Shown here: one piece after another, positions 55,192-63,436 of the stretch
Position numbering within the stretch: position 1 is the stretch's first letter
Layout of the letters: every line of letters starts with the position of its first letter
Source: Microbacterium kyungheense
GTDB lineage: Bacteria; Actinomycetota; Actinomycetes; Actinomycetales; Microbacteriaceae
Assembly (NCBI RefSeq): GCF_006783905.1
Contig: NZ_VFPE01000002.1
Location: 868,001-932,000 of the forward strand
Direction: 5' to 3'
Length of the DNA: 64,000 bases
Made by a program: the position numbers and the translations under genes
The notes under the pieces: generated by a model
The model's database searches: none
Told to the model about the DNA's origin: nothing
Seen by the model: the letters and a program-made list of their open reading frames with translations, nothing else

Positions 55192-56064
55192 TCAGCCGTA
55201 GATGATGCCGAGCAGGCGCCCGCGCAGCGCCTGACCGCGCTCGGCGAACCCGCGCTGGGCGCGCACGTACGCCGCCTTCCCTTCGGCCGTCTCGATGCGC
55301 ACGGGCTCATAGCCCCAGTCCGCGAGGTCGTAGGGCGAGGCCTGCATGTCGAGGATGCGGATGTCGCGTGCGAGCTCGAACGCGTCCAGCAGCAGGTCGC
55401 CGGGGACGAGCGGGCCGAGCTTCACCGCCCACTTGTACAGGTCCATCCCCGCGTGCAGACAACCCGGCTGCTCGAGCGACGCCTGGCGCTCGCGCGTGGG
55501 GGCCTCGCGGTTGCGGGGCAGCGCGTCGGGGGTGAAGAAGCGGAACGCGTCGTAGTGCGTGCAGCGAAGGTCGTGCGCCTCGACGACGGCGTCAGTCCCG
55601 TCCTGACCGAGACGCAGGGGCACGGGATGCCGGTGCTCGCGCTGCCGGTACACCATCGCCCATTCATGCAGACCGAAGCACCCAAAGACCGGCGCCCGCC
55701 CGGCCGTGCCGCGCAGGATCGTCCCGATGTTGGCGAGGAGGGTTCCGCGCTCCGCCCGCAAGCCGGCGCCGTCGACCACGAGCGACCCGGGGGAGGAGCC
55801 GGGCGCGTACCACCGCCATGCCGCACGGGCGTCGTCCGCGGCATCCGACAGCTCCACGTCCTGGCCGGGATGCCAGCGGTGCAGGATCGCCGGCTTGTAC
55901 GCGTAGTACGTGAACAGGAAGTCCTCGACCGGGTGCGGTTCGCGCCGCGCCGCACGTTCGCGGTGCGCGCGCGTGAGCGCATGCGCCCGGGCCGCGTGCA
56001 CCGACTCTCGCTCGCGCCACTCGTCGGCGGCGAGCACCGTCGGAGCCGGGGGAGCGATCGTCAC
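55192..56064 (-). CDS. Conserved actinobacterial protein, often labelled 3-methyladenine DNA glycosylase
   Basis: 290 residues. I recognise the actinobacterial family (HPVEDFLFTYYAYKPAILHRWHPG, CFGLHEWAMVYR, HYDAFRFFTPDALPRN, CLHAGMDLYKWAVKLGPLVPG) that databases label 3-methyladenine DNA glycosylase. No HhH-GPD, AlkA, Tag or AAG motif is visible, so I regard that name as unsupported. Many conserved Trp, His and Tyr residues suggest an enzyme pocket. The start is GTG 56064 because TATCCT lies 6 nt before it; a longer GTG start at 56094 is possible. Confidence 0.7.
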   Translation of the reverse strand: MTIAPPAPTVLAADEWRERESVHAARAHALTRAHRERAARREPHPVEDFLFTYYAYKPAILHRWHPGQDVELSDAADDARAAWRWYAPGSSPGSLVVDGAGLRAERGTLLANIGTILRGTAGRAPVFGCFGLHEWAMVYRQREHRHPVPLRLGQDGTDAVVEAHDLRCTHYDAFRFFTPDALPRNREAPTRERQASLEQPGCLHAGMDLYKWAVKLGPLVPGDLLLDAFELARDIRILDMQASPYDLADWGYEPVRIETAEGKAAYVRAQRGFAERGQALRGRLLGIIYG

Positions 56065-56076
56065 CGTTCGAGGATA
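56065..56076 (-). promoter_or_regulatory. Leaderless-type promoter, -10 TATCCT
   Basis: On the minus strand TATCCT (56076-56071) stands 6 nt before GTG 56064. Confidence 0.45.
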
Positions 56077-56106
56077 CGCGGGCGTCTTCCGCACTCCCTG
56101 GAAGGC

Positions 56107-56820
56107 TCAGTCCTCCGCCGGCTCGATGAGCTCGGGGGAGTTGTTGCGGACGTTGCCGACCGCCTTGGAGACGACGTGGTCGTCCAGCGTGTCGGCCAGC
56201 GAGGGCGCGGCGTCGATCGCCGCATCGAGCACGTCCCGCACGTTGTCGGTCGTGGGGTCCAGCCAGGCGTCCGCGTGGTCGGGATCGAGGAACAGCGGCA
56301 TGCGGTCGTGGATGGAGCCGAGGTGGCCGATCGCGTCGCGCGTGAGGATCGTGAAGCTCAGCAGCCAGCGATCGGGGTCGTCGTCGCCCTTCGTCTTGTC
56401 ACGCCACCACTCGTACAGGCCGGCGAGGAACAGCGGCTCGCCGTCGGCCGGATGGATGTAGTGCGGGGTCTTGACCCCGTCGACGGTCTTCCACTCGTAG
56501 TACCCCGAGGTGGGCACCACCGCGCGGCGCTTCTCGAGGGCGCTGCGGAACATCGGCTTGTCTTCGAGCTCCTCCGCGCGGGCGTTGAAGGCGCGCGCGC
56601 CGATCTTGGCATCCTTGGCCCACGACGGCACGAGACCCCAGCGTGCGGACTCGAGGCGCCGCGTGGGCGGCTCGGTCTTCGCCGAATCCAGCACGATCGC
56701 CGCGCGATCGGTCGGCGCCACGTTGTACGAGGGCTGGGGCAGATCGTCGCCCTCGACGTCGACGCGCAGCACGCCGACGAGATCGGATCCGGCACTGGCC
56801 ACCACGAAGCGTCCGCACAT
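56107..56820 (-). CDS. SOS response-associated peptidase (YedK/HMCES)
   Basis: 237 residues. It forms a covalent thiazolidine link between Cys2 and abasic sites in single-stranded DNA, shielding them. Catalytic features are visible: MCGRF (Cys2 after Met removal), Asn in SYNVAPT, Glu in TSGYYEWK and His in IHDRMP. WGLVPSWAKDAKIGARAFNARAEE is the DNA-binding core. The start is fixed because Cys2 must follow Met, and TAGGCT lies 7 nt before it. No LexA box was noticed. Confidence 0.95.
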   Translation of the reverse strand: MCGRFVVASAGSDLVGVLRVDVEGDDLPQPSYNVAPTDRAAIVLDSAKTEPPTRRLESARWGLVPSWAKDAKIGARAFNARAEELEDKPMFRSALEKRRAVVPTSGYYEWKTVDGVKTPHYIHPADGEPLFLAGLYEWWRDKTKGDDDPDRWLLSFTILTRDAIGHLGSIHDRMPLFLDPDHADAWLDPTTDNVRDVLDAAIDAAPSLADTLDDHVVSKAVGNVRNNSPELIEPAED

Positions 56821-56833
56821 GGCAGTCAGCCTA
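56821..56833 (-). promoter_or_regulatory. Leaderless-type promoter of the YedK/HMCES gene, -10 TAGGCT
   Basis: On the minus strand TAGGCT (56833-56828) stands 7 nt before the ATG at 56820. Confidence 0.5.
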
Positions 56834-56870
56834 CGCGCGGCCTCCGACGCCGGCGCGGCCGGTTCGGCCG

Positions 56871-57917
56871 TCAGGGCTGCACGGTGCCGACGACGCCGAC
56901 GTCCTCGAGGCGTTCGAGCAGCCCCGCGCCGTCCTCGTCGCTGACCCACGGCACGGCGGCGGCGGCGTGGTCGTTGACGGCGGTGCGTCCTCCGGCGAGC
57001 ACGGCCTCGGCGGGCGACAGCCGACGGATCGCGACGGCGACGACCTGCTTCGGGTGCTCGTCGGTGAACGTCGTGTAGATCGCGTCGTCGTGCTGACCGT
57101 CATCGCCCACGAGCAGCCACCGCACGTTCGGGAACTCCTGCGCGAGTCGTCGCAGGTTCGACAGCTTGTGCGCCTGTCCGCTGCGGAACCAGCGATCGTG
57201 CGTCGGCCCCCAGTCGGTGAGCAGCATCGCGCCCGGCGGGAACACGTGCCTGCTGAGGAAGCGCATAAGGGTCGGAGCGATGTTCCAGGCCCCGGTCGAC
57301 AGGTAAACGAGCGGGGCGCCGGGGTTCTCTCGCACCACGCGCTCCATCAGCACCGCCATGCCGGGCACCGGCTGGCGCGCGTGCTCGTCGACGACGAACG
57401 AGTTCCACGCCGCCAGCAGCGGGCGGGGAAGAGCCGTCACCATGACGGTGTCGTCGACGTCCGAGACGACGCCGAACCGCACGTCGGGCGAGACGATGAA
57501 CGCGCGCGTCTCGATGGGCTCGCCGCCTTCGACCGACATCGTGAACGTCTGCCAGCCCGGTTCGAGCTGCGCCGGGATGCGGGTGTCGATGACGCCGCCG
57601 CGGTCGGCGACGACCTCGTGCGCGACACCGGCGATCGTGACGGTGACCTGTGCGTACCCGATCGGCACCGCGACGAAGCTGCGCCAGCCGCGCACGGCGG
57701 CGTACTCGCCCTCGCCCACGGGCTTGACCGGGGGCACGATCATGACGCGGCCCAGCACGCGCACCCAGTCGGGGGCGCCGTAACCGGGGAACGGGGTGAC
57801 GGTGGGCGTCTGGCCGCGCCGGCGCGCACGACGCTCGCGCCACGCGTGGAACCGGTACTCCAGACGCGCGAGCCACAGGACTTTGGCGCGCGCGGGCGAC
57901 GTGTCGGTTTCGGGCAT
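56871..57917 (-). CDS. App1-type phosphatase domain protein (DUF2183)
   Basis: 348 residues. The C-terminal HAD-like domain has the DxDxT signature SDVDDTVMVT and later LSTGAWNIAPTL, LTDWGPTHDRWF and LLVGDDGQHDDAIY, as in the phosphatidate-phosphatase APP1 family. The N-terminal 130 residues form a beta-rich domain (VMIVPPVKPVGEGEYAAVRGWRSFVAVPIGYAQVTV). In yeast App1 acts on phosphatidate; the bacterial substrate is unproven. It lies 5 nt downstream of the DedA gene and is probably co-transcribed, which hints at phospholipid or undecaprenyl-lipid metabolism. Confidence 0.88.
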   Translation of the reverse strand: MPETDTSPARAKVLWLARLEYRFHAWRERRARRRGQTPTVTPFPGYGAPDWVRVLGRVMIVPPVKPVGEGEYAAVRGWRSFVAVPIGYAQVTVTIAGVAHEVVADRGGVIDTRIPAQLEPGWQTFTMSVEGGEPIETRAFIVSPDVRFGVVSDVDDTVMVTALPRPLLAAWNSFVVDEHARQPVPGMAVLMERVVRENPGAPLVYLSTGAWNIAPTLMRFLSRHVFPPGAMLLTDWGPTHDRWFRSGQAHKLSNLRRLAQEFPNVRWLLVGDDGQHDDAIYTTFTDEHPKQVVAVAIRRLSPAEAVLAGGRTAVNDHAAAAVPWVSDEDGAGLLERLEDVGVVGTVQP

Positions 57918-57922
57918 CCCCT

Positions 57923-58612
57923 TCAGTCTTTCACGTCCGGCGCCGGCGCTTCGGCCGTGCCGTCCGCGGACGGGTCGTGCTCGAGATGCCTGCGCTCGCT
58001 CCGCTCGATGATCTTCTTGGCGACGAACACGAGCACCAGGAAGACGACGATGACCGCGACGAAGATGTATCCGGCGTAGTGCAGCTGGTCGGCGAGCTCG
58101 CGGTAGGTCCCTGCTGCGGCCGCCGCGACCGAGATGTACAGAGCCGACCAGATGACGCACGCCGGGATGGTCCACGCCAGGAACCGGCGGTACGAGAACC
58201 CGCTCATGCCGACGGTGAGCGGCACGAGCGAATGCAGCACCGGCAGGAAGCGCGACAGGAAGATCGCGGGCCCGCCGCGGCGCTGCAGGTACCGCTCGGA
58301 CCGTGCCCAGTGGTCCTCGCCGATCCAGCGCCCCAGACGCGAATGACGGATGCGGGGCCCCAGCACGCGCCCCAGCCAGAATCCGATGCTCTCGCCGGCG
58401 ATCGCGCCCGCGACGACAGCGATGCCGAGGATGACCGCCTCGGCGGGCGACGAGACCGCTGTCGCCGCCACGATGACGACCGTGTCGCCGGGGATGACGA
58501 GCCCGATGAGCACGCTCGTCTCCAGCATGATGGCCACACCCGCCAGCAGCGTCCGGACGAGGGGATCGACGCTCTGCACGGCGTCGAGCAGCCACGTCAG
58601 GAACTCGTTCAC
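57923..58612 (-). CDS. DedA/SNARE-associated family membrane protein
   Basis: 229 residues with five or six hydrophobic segments. DedA hallmarks are ETSVLIGLVIPGDTVVIVAA, GESIGFWLGRVLG and FLSRFLPVLHSLVPLTVGMSGFSYRRFLAW (the conserved FxRFxP...G re-entrant region). Members translocate undecaprenyl phosphate or polar lipids and support membrane potential. GTG 58612 is preceded 6 nt upstream by TAGGCT. It is followed by the App1-type phosphatase gene. Confidence 0.92.
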   Translation of the reverse strand: MNEFLTWLLDAVQSVDPLVRTLLAGVAIMLETSVLIGLVIPGDTVVIVAATAVSSPAEAVILGIAVVAGAIAGESIGFWLGRVLGPRIRHSRLGRWIGEDHWARSERYLQRRGGPAIFLSRFLPVLHSLVPLTVGMSGFSYRRFLAWTIPACVIWSALYISVAAAAAGTYRELADQLHYAGYIFVAVIVVFLVLVFVAKKIIERSERRHLEHDPSADGTAEAPAPDVKD

Positions 58613-58654
58613 GGCACGAGCCTAGAGCGCCTGCGGTCCCTCTAACCTGGGAAC
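58613..58654. promoter_or_regulatory. Divergent leaderless-type promoters of dedA and pabB
   Basis: Within 42 bp lie the minus-strand TAGGCT (58624-58619, 6 nt before GTG 58612) and the plus-strand TAACCT (58643-58648, 6 nt before ATG 58655). The -35 regions must overlap the opposite promoter. Confidence 0.55.
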
Positions 58655-59962
58655 ATGTCGGAGGCTTTCGTCGCGGTCGACCTGCCGGGATGGGTCGACC
58701 CGGCAGAGGTCTTCGTGGCGCTGTTCGCCGATGCGCCGCATGCGTTCTGGCTGGATGCCGGGCCCGACGCGGCGACCGGATCCAGCTGGATGGGCATCGG
58801 CATGCCCGACGATCCACGGCGTGTCCGCGCGACCTCCCTCGCGCCCCGTGGCGACGACGGCTTCCGTGGCGGCTGGGTGGGATGGTGGGGGTACGACCAG
58901 GCCGCCGCACGCGCGGGAGCCCCGTTCCGTGACGACGCCGACGGCGTCCCGCCCCAGTTGTGGCTGCGCGCCGACCGCATCATCGGGTTCGACCATGCCG
59001 TCCGGCGGGTGACGGTCCGGGCGGAACCGGACGAAGCGGCGCGGCTGGTCACGGCGATCGGCCGGGTGGCGGCATCCGCTGCCGTCGCGCGTCGCCCGCA
59101 CGACCTCCCGCAGCGCGCCGCCCGCTCCCGGCACACGGCGGCGGACTACGCCGCGCTCATCGAGCAGTGCCGCGACGCGATCCGCGAGGGCGACGCGTAT
59201 CAGCTCTGCCTCACCACCCGCTTCGAGATCGAGGGTGCGGTCGACCCGGTCGAGGCGTATCTGCGGCTGCGGCAGGCGACGGCGGCCCACCACGGCGGCT
59301 TCGTGCGCGCGGGCGATGTCGCACTGCTGAGCGCCAGCCCCGAGCAGTTCCTCCAGGTCGTGGCGGAGGAGGCGGGCGCCATCGTGCGCACGCGCCCGAT
59401 CAAGGGCACCCGCCCGCGCGGAGAGGATGCCGCCGCCGACGCCGCACTGGCTGCCGAGCTGCGGGCGAACGAGAAGGAGCGCGCCGAGAACATCATGATC
59501 GTCGACCTCATGCGCAACGATCTCTCCCGCGTCTGCGAGCCGGGGACCGTGGGCGTCGACGCGCTGCTCGAGGTCGAGACGTACCCCGCGGTCCACCAGC
59601 TCGTGAGCACCGTGTCGGGCGTGCTGACCGCGGGGACGACCGTGGGCGGGCTGCTGGACGCCACCTTCCCCGCCGGATCGATGACCGGGGCTCCGAAGCT
59701 GTCGGCGATGACCATCCTGGAACGTCTCGAGCACGCGCCGCGCGGCGTGTTCGCGGGCTGTTTCGGCTGGGTGGCCGAGGACGGCGCGCTCGATCTCGCG
59801 ATGGTGATCCGCTCCGTGGTCGTGCGCCCCGGTGGCGCCTACGTGGGCGCCGGCGGCGGCATCACGTGGCGTTCGGATGCGGCAGCGGAGGTCGCCGAGG
59901 TGGGGATCAAGGCTCGCGGGCCTCTCTCGGCAGTGGGCGCGACCCTTCCGCCGGGCTGGTGA
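58655..59962 (+). CDS. pabB: Aminodeoxychorismate synthase component I
   Basis: 435 residues. It is a chorismate-utilising enzyme of the TrpE/PabB family: DAYQLCLTTRFE, RTRPIKGTRPRG, ENIMIVDLMRNDLSRVC, and FPAGSMTGAPKLSAM. The Lys in PIKGT marks aminodeoxychorismate synthase; anthranilate synthases have PIAGT. It makes the p-aminobenzoate precursor for folate, complementing folC elsewhere in the window. The N-terminal 125 residues are shorter than in E. coli PabB. The glutamine amidotransferase partner is not adjacent. Confidence 0.92.
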   Translation: MSEAFVAVDLPGWVDPAEVFVALFADAPHAFWLDAGPDAATGSSWMGIGMPDDPRRVRATSLAPRGDDGFRGGWVGWWGYDQAAARAGAPFRDDADGVPPQLWLRADRIIGFDHAVRRVTVRAEPDEAARLVTAIGRVAASAAVARRPHDLPQRAARSRHTAADYAALIEQCRDAIREGDAYQLCLTTRFEIEGAVDPVEAYLRLRQATAAHHGGFVRAGDVALLSASPEQFLQVVAEEAGAIVRTRPIKGTRPRGEDAAADAALAAELRANEKERAENIMIVDLMRNDLSRVCEPGTVGVDALLEVETYPAVHQLVSTVSGVLTAGTTVGGLLDATFPAGSMTGAPKLSAMTILERLEHAPRGVFAGCFGWVAEDGALDLAMVIRSVVVRPGGAYVGAGGGITWRSDAAAEVAEVGIKARGPLSAVGATLPPGW

Positions 59963-60052
59963 GGCGGCAGGTCCGCTAACCTGGAAGGTGCGCTGGGCGG
60001 CGCGTTCTGCGTCGCGCCCGCATTCCGGCATCCCAGGATTGGTACTTCCCAC

Positions 60053-62641
60053 GTGAGTCAGACCATGTCTTCCGACACCACTGCGCCCGCCGAGGGCTAC
60101 GACGCGTACGCGATCCAGCAGAAGTGGCAAGCGCGCTGGGCCGAGGCCGACCCGTTCCGCGCGGGCGGCGCCGAAGACACCCGTCCCCGCAAGTACGTGC
60201 TCGGCATGTTCCCGTACCCCTCGGGCGACCTGCACATGGGCCACGCCGAGAACTACGCGTACGTCGACGTGGTGGCCCGGTTCTGGCGGCACCGCGGCTA
60301 CAACGTGCTCAATCCGATCGGCTGGGACTCGTTCGGCCTGCCGGCCGAGAACGCGGCCATCAAGGGCGGCGCCGGCTCCGACCCGCGCGAGTGGACGTAC
60401 GCGAACATCGCGCAGCACAAGAAGAGCTTCCACGAGTACGGCTCGTCCTACGACTGGTCGCGCATCCTCCACACCAGCGACCCCGAGTACTACCGCTGGA
60501 ACCAGTGGCTGTTCCAGCGCCTCTACGAGCGCGGCCTGGCGTATCGCAAGGCGAGCCCGGTCAACTGGTGCCCGAACGACCAGACGGTCCTCGCCAACGA
60601 GCAGGTCGTCGACGGCCACTGCGAGCGCTGCGGCGCCGAGGTCGTCAAGAAGAATCTGACGCAGTGGTACTTCAAGATCACCGACTACGCCGACCGCCTG
60701 CTCGATGACCTGAACCAGCTCGAGGGGTTCTGGCCGCAGAAGGTCCTGCGCATGCAGCGCAACTGGATCGGCCGATCGGTCGGAGCCGACATCGACTTCG
60801 AGATCGAGGGTCGCGCCGAGAAGGTGACCGTCTTCTCGACGCGCCCCGACACCCTGCACGGCGCCACGTTCATGGTCGTCGCGCCCGACAGCGACCTCGC
60901 CGCCGAACTGGTCGCGGGCTCCACCCCCGAGGTGCGCATGCGCTTCCAGGACTACCTGGAGCGCGTGCAGCGCGAGACGGACATCGAGCGCCAGTCGACG
61001 GACCGCCCGAAGACAGGCGTGTTCCTCGACCGGTTCGCGATCAACCCCGTGAACGGCGACCGCCTGCCGATCTGGGCCGCCGACTACGTGCTGGCCGACT
61101 ACGGCCACGGCGCCGTCATGGCCGTGCCCGCGCACGACCAGCGCGATCTGGACTTCGCCCGCGCGTTCGACCTGCCCGTGAAGGTGGTCGTCGACACGAC
61201 GGCATCCATCACCGGCGCGATCCCGGTGATCGAGCTCGACGACGAGGGCGTGCCGCTGGATCCCGGCCCGCTCGAGTCGCTGGCCGACCTCGACCCGGCC
61301 AAGACGGGCATCGCCCTGACCGGCGAAGGTCGGCTGATCAACTCGGGCGCACTGGACGGACTGTCCAAGCGCAACGCCATCGCGCGCATGATCGAGCAGC
61401 TCGACGCGGCTGGGACCGGTCGCGCGGCGAAGTCGTACCGCCTGCGCGACTGGCTGATCTCGCGCCAGCGGTTCTGGGGCACGCCGATCCCGATGATCCA
61501 CACCCAGGACGGCCGCATCGTCCCGGTGCCCGACGAGCAGCTGCCGCTCGAGCTGCCGGATGCGCGCGGGCTGGACCTGAAGCCCAAGGGCACGTCGCCG
61601 CTGGGCGGCGCGACGGAGTGGATGCAGACGACCGACCCCGAGACGGGCGAGCCGGCGCTGCGCGACCCCGACACGATGGACACGTTCGTCGACAGCTCGT
61701 GGTACTTCCTGCGCTTCCTGGCGCCGAACGACCAGACCGAGGCGTTCCCGTCGGCCGAGGCCGCCCGCTGGGCGCCCGTCGACTCCTACATCGGCGGCGT
61801 CGAGCACGCGATCCTGCACCTGCTGTACGCGCGCTTCATCACGAAGGTCCTGTTCGACATGGGACTGATCGACTTCACCGAGCCGTTCACGAGCCTCATC
61901 AACCAGGGCATGGTGCTGCTGGGCGGCTCGAAGATGTCGAAGTCGAAGGGCAACCTCGTCGAGTTCGCCTCGAGCATGGTCGACCCGGGCGCCGACGCCT
62001 CGCGCGTGGCCATGGTGTTCGCCGGCCCCGTCGAGGACGACATCAACTGGGAGGACGTGTCGACCACCGGTGCCCAGAAGTTCCTCGCGCGCGCCTGGCG
62101 CGTCGCGAACGACGTGGCGAGCACGCCGGACGTGGTGTGGGCCGAGGGCGACGAGTCGCTCCGCCGCGTGACGCACCGCCTGCTCGCCGATGCTCCGGGA
62201 CTGGTCGAGCAGACGAAGTTCAACGTCGTCGTCGCCCGCCTCATGGAGCTCGTCAATGCGACCCGCAAGGTGATCGACTCGGGCGCCGGCCCCGCAGACC
62301 CGGCCGTGCGCGAAGCGGCCGAGGTGACGGCGATGGTCCTCGACCTGTTCGCGCCGCACACGGCGGAGGAGATGTGGGAGATCCTCGGCTACGAGGGCTT
62401 CGTCGGCCTCGTGCCGTGGCGCACCGCCGACCCGACGCTGCTCGTCGAGGAGCGTGTGACCGCGGTGGTGCAGGTCGACGGCAAGGTGCGCGGCACGCTG
62501 CAGGTCTCGGCCCGCGTCGACGCCGCCGAGCTGGAGCGCCTCGCGCGCGCCGACGAGAAGGTCGTCCGCGCGCTCGGCGACCGTGAGATCGTCCGCGCGG
62601 TGGTGCGCCCGCCGAAGGTCGTGAGCTTCGCGACGAAGTGA
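60053..62641 (+). CDS. leuS: Leucyl-tRNA synthetase
   Basis: 862 residues. It is a class I synthetase with CP1 editing domain. The HIGH motif is [19 protein letters not shown] is [11 protein letters not shown], the zinc/hook region is [17 protein letters not shown], and the editing-site segment is [13 protein letters not shown]. Normal bacterial length. Starts at GTG 60053 or ATG 60065. The 90-nt upstream region shows TAACCT near 59975 as a possible -10 but no T-box motif, unlike ileS. Confidence 0.97.
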   Translation: MSQTMSSDTTAPAEGYDAYAIQQKWQARWAEADPFRAGGAEDTRPRKYVLGMFPYPSGDLHMGHAENYAYVDVVARFWRHRGYNVLNPIGWDSFGLPAENAAIKGGAGSDPREWTYANIAQHKKSFHEYGSSYDWSRILHTSDPEYYRWNQWLFQRLYERGLAYRKASPVNWCPNDQTVLANEQVVDGHCERCGAEVVKKNLTQWYFKITDYADRLLDDLNQLEGFWPQKVLRMQRNWIGRSVGADIDFEIEGRAEKVTVFSTRPDTLHGATFMVVAPDSDLAAELVAGSTPEVRMRFQDYLERVQRETDIERQSTDRPKTGVFLDRFAINPVNGDRLPIWAADYVLADYGHGAVMAVPAHDQRDLDFARAFDLPVKVVVDTTASITGAIPVIELDDEGVPLDPGPLESLADLDPAKTGIALTGEGRLINSGALDGLSKRNAIARMIEQLDAAGTGRAAKSYRLRDWLISRQRFWGTPIPMIHTQDGRIVPVPDEQLPLELPDARGLDLKPKGTSPLGGATEWMQTTDPETGEPALRDPDTMDTFVDSSWYFLRFLAPNDQTEAFPSAEAARWAPVDSYIGGVEHAILHLLYARFITKVLFDMGLIDFTEPFTSLINQGMVLLGGSKMSKSKGNLVEFASSMVDPGADASRVAMVFAGPVEDDINWEDVSTTGAQKFLARAWRVANDVASTPDVVWAEGDESLRRVTHRLLADAPGLVEQTKFNVVVARLMELVNATRKVIDSGAGPADPAVREAAEVTAMVLDLFAPHTAEEMWEILGYEGFVGLVPWRTADPTLLVEERVTAVVQVDGKVRGTLQVSARVDAAELERLARADEKVVRALGDREIVRAVVRPPKVVSFATK

Positions 62642-62656
62642 TCGCTGCGTTGCGAT

Positions 62657-62700
62657 GACGGATGCCGTGCCCGCAGCCGCGGGCACGGCATCCGTCGTTC
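62657..62700 (+). terminator. Intrinsic terminator after leuS
   Basis: A perfect 18-bp stem (62657-62674 with 62679-62696) with loop AGCC, followed by GTTCG. It contains an inverted pair of GGATGCCG. Confidence 0.85.
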
Positions 62701-62802
62701 GAGGGACGGGTCGGCTGTCGGGTTCCGTCCTCCACAGGACCGGTGTCCGCCGGGGTGTCCACAGACGCGCCGGAACACGCGCCGACGGGTCGCGGCGCCG
62801 CC

Positions 62803-62814
62803 TAGCGTGGCGGC
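62803..62814 (+). promoter_or_regulatory. Leaderless-type promoter of comEA, -10 TAGCGT
   Basis: TAGCGT at 62803-62808 stands 6 nt before the GTG at 62815. Confidence 0.5.
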
Positions 62815-63435
62815 GTGACCTCCGGTGAGCCCGCTGACCTCGAGGCCGCGGCCCATGCCGCCTCCCCGCGCCGGAGGCTCGGGGTCGGGGCGGTGGTGGT
62901 GCTCGTCGTCGCCGCCGTCGCGGTCACTGTCGGCGTCGGCATCTTCCGCGGCGCCCTGACGCCCGCGGAAGAGGTGTCGATCGACGTGACGCCCACCGGC
63001 GCCGTCACGACCACGGCCGACCTCTACGTGCATGTGTCGGGGGCGGTGCGGTCGCCGGGTCTGTATGTGCTGCCCACGGGCTCCCGGGTGGTCGATGCCG
63101 TCGCGGCCGCCGGCGGCTTCGCCGACGACGCCGACAGGAGCGCGGTCAACCTCGCCCGCGTGGTCTCCGACGGCGAGCAGCTGCCGGTTCCCCGCGTCGG
63201 CGAGAGCACGGGGCAGTCCTCCGGCGCGCAGACGGCCGCCGACAGCCGTGTGAACCTCAACACGGCGGATGCCGCCCAGCTCGAGGAGCTTCCGAGGATC
63301 GGCCCCGCCCTCGCGGAGCGCATCGTGGCGTGGCGCGACGACAACGGCCGTTTCACGAGCGTCGACGATCTGCTGGCGGTGCCGGGCATCGGCGACAAGA
63401 TGCTCGCGTCGCTGCGCGACCTCGTCACGGTGTGA
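62815..63435 (+). CDS. comEA: ComEA-like DNA-binding protein
   Basis: 206 residues. An N-terminal TM helix (GVGAVVVLVVAAVAVTVGVGIF) anchors it. An SLBB domain follows (LYVHVSGAVRSPGLYVLPTGSRVVDAVAAAGGF) and then a C-terminal double helix-hairpin-helix (VNLNTADAAQLEELPRIGPALAERIVAWRDDNGRF, VDDLLAVPGIGDKML) that binds double-stranded DNA without sequence preference. In competent bacteria ComEA captures incoming DNA at the cell surface and hands it to ComEC, encoded next. The GTG start is set by the leaderless -10. Natural transformation is not proven by gene presence alone. Confidence 0.93.
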   Translation: MTSGEPADLEAAAHAASPRRRLGVGAVVVLVVAAVAVTVGVGIFRGALTPAEEVSIDVTPTGAVTTTADLYVHVSGAVRSPGLYVLPTGSRVVDAVAAAGGFADDADRSAVNLARVVSDGEQLPVPRVGESTGQSSGAQTAADSRVNLNTADAAQLEELPRIGPALAERIVAWRDDNGRFTSVDDLLAVPGIGDKMLASLRDLVTV

Positions 63436-63436
63436 C

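Noticed and set aside
55184..55198. Small palindrome GGCTGAC/GTCAGCC as a terminator
   Set aside because: It arises from two abutting convergent stop codons; 7 bp, no U-run.
59963..60052. T-box or other riboswitch upstream of leuS
   Set aside because: No AGGGTGG-type motif and no specifier loop; only 90 nt with imperfect GC pairing.
58622..62686. 1354-codon open frame on the minus strand opposite pabB and leuS
   Set aside because: High-G+C shadow: low-complexity Arg/Gly/Val/His composition, no motifs, and it covers two clear genes on the other strand. The same applies to the long minus frames at 1220-3445 and 7144-9399.
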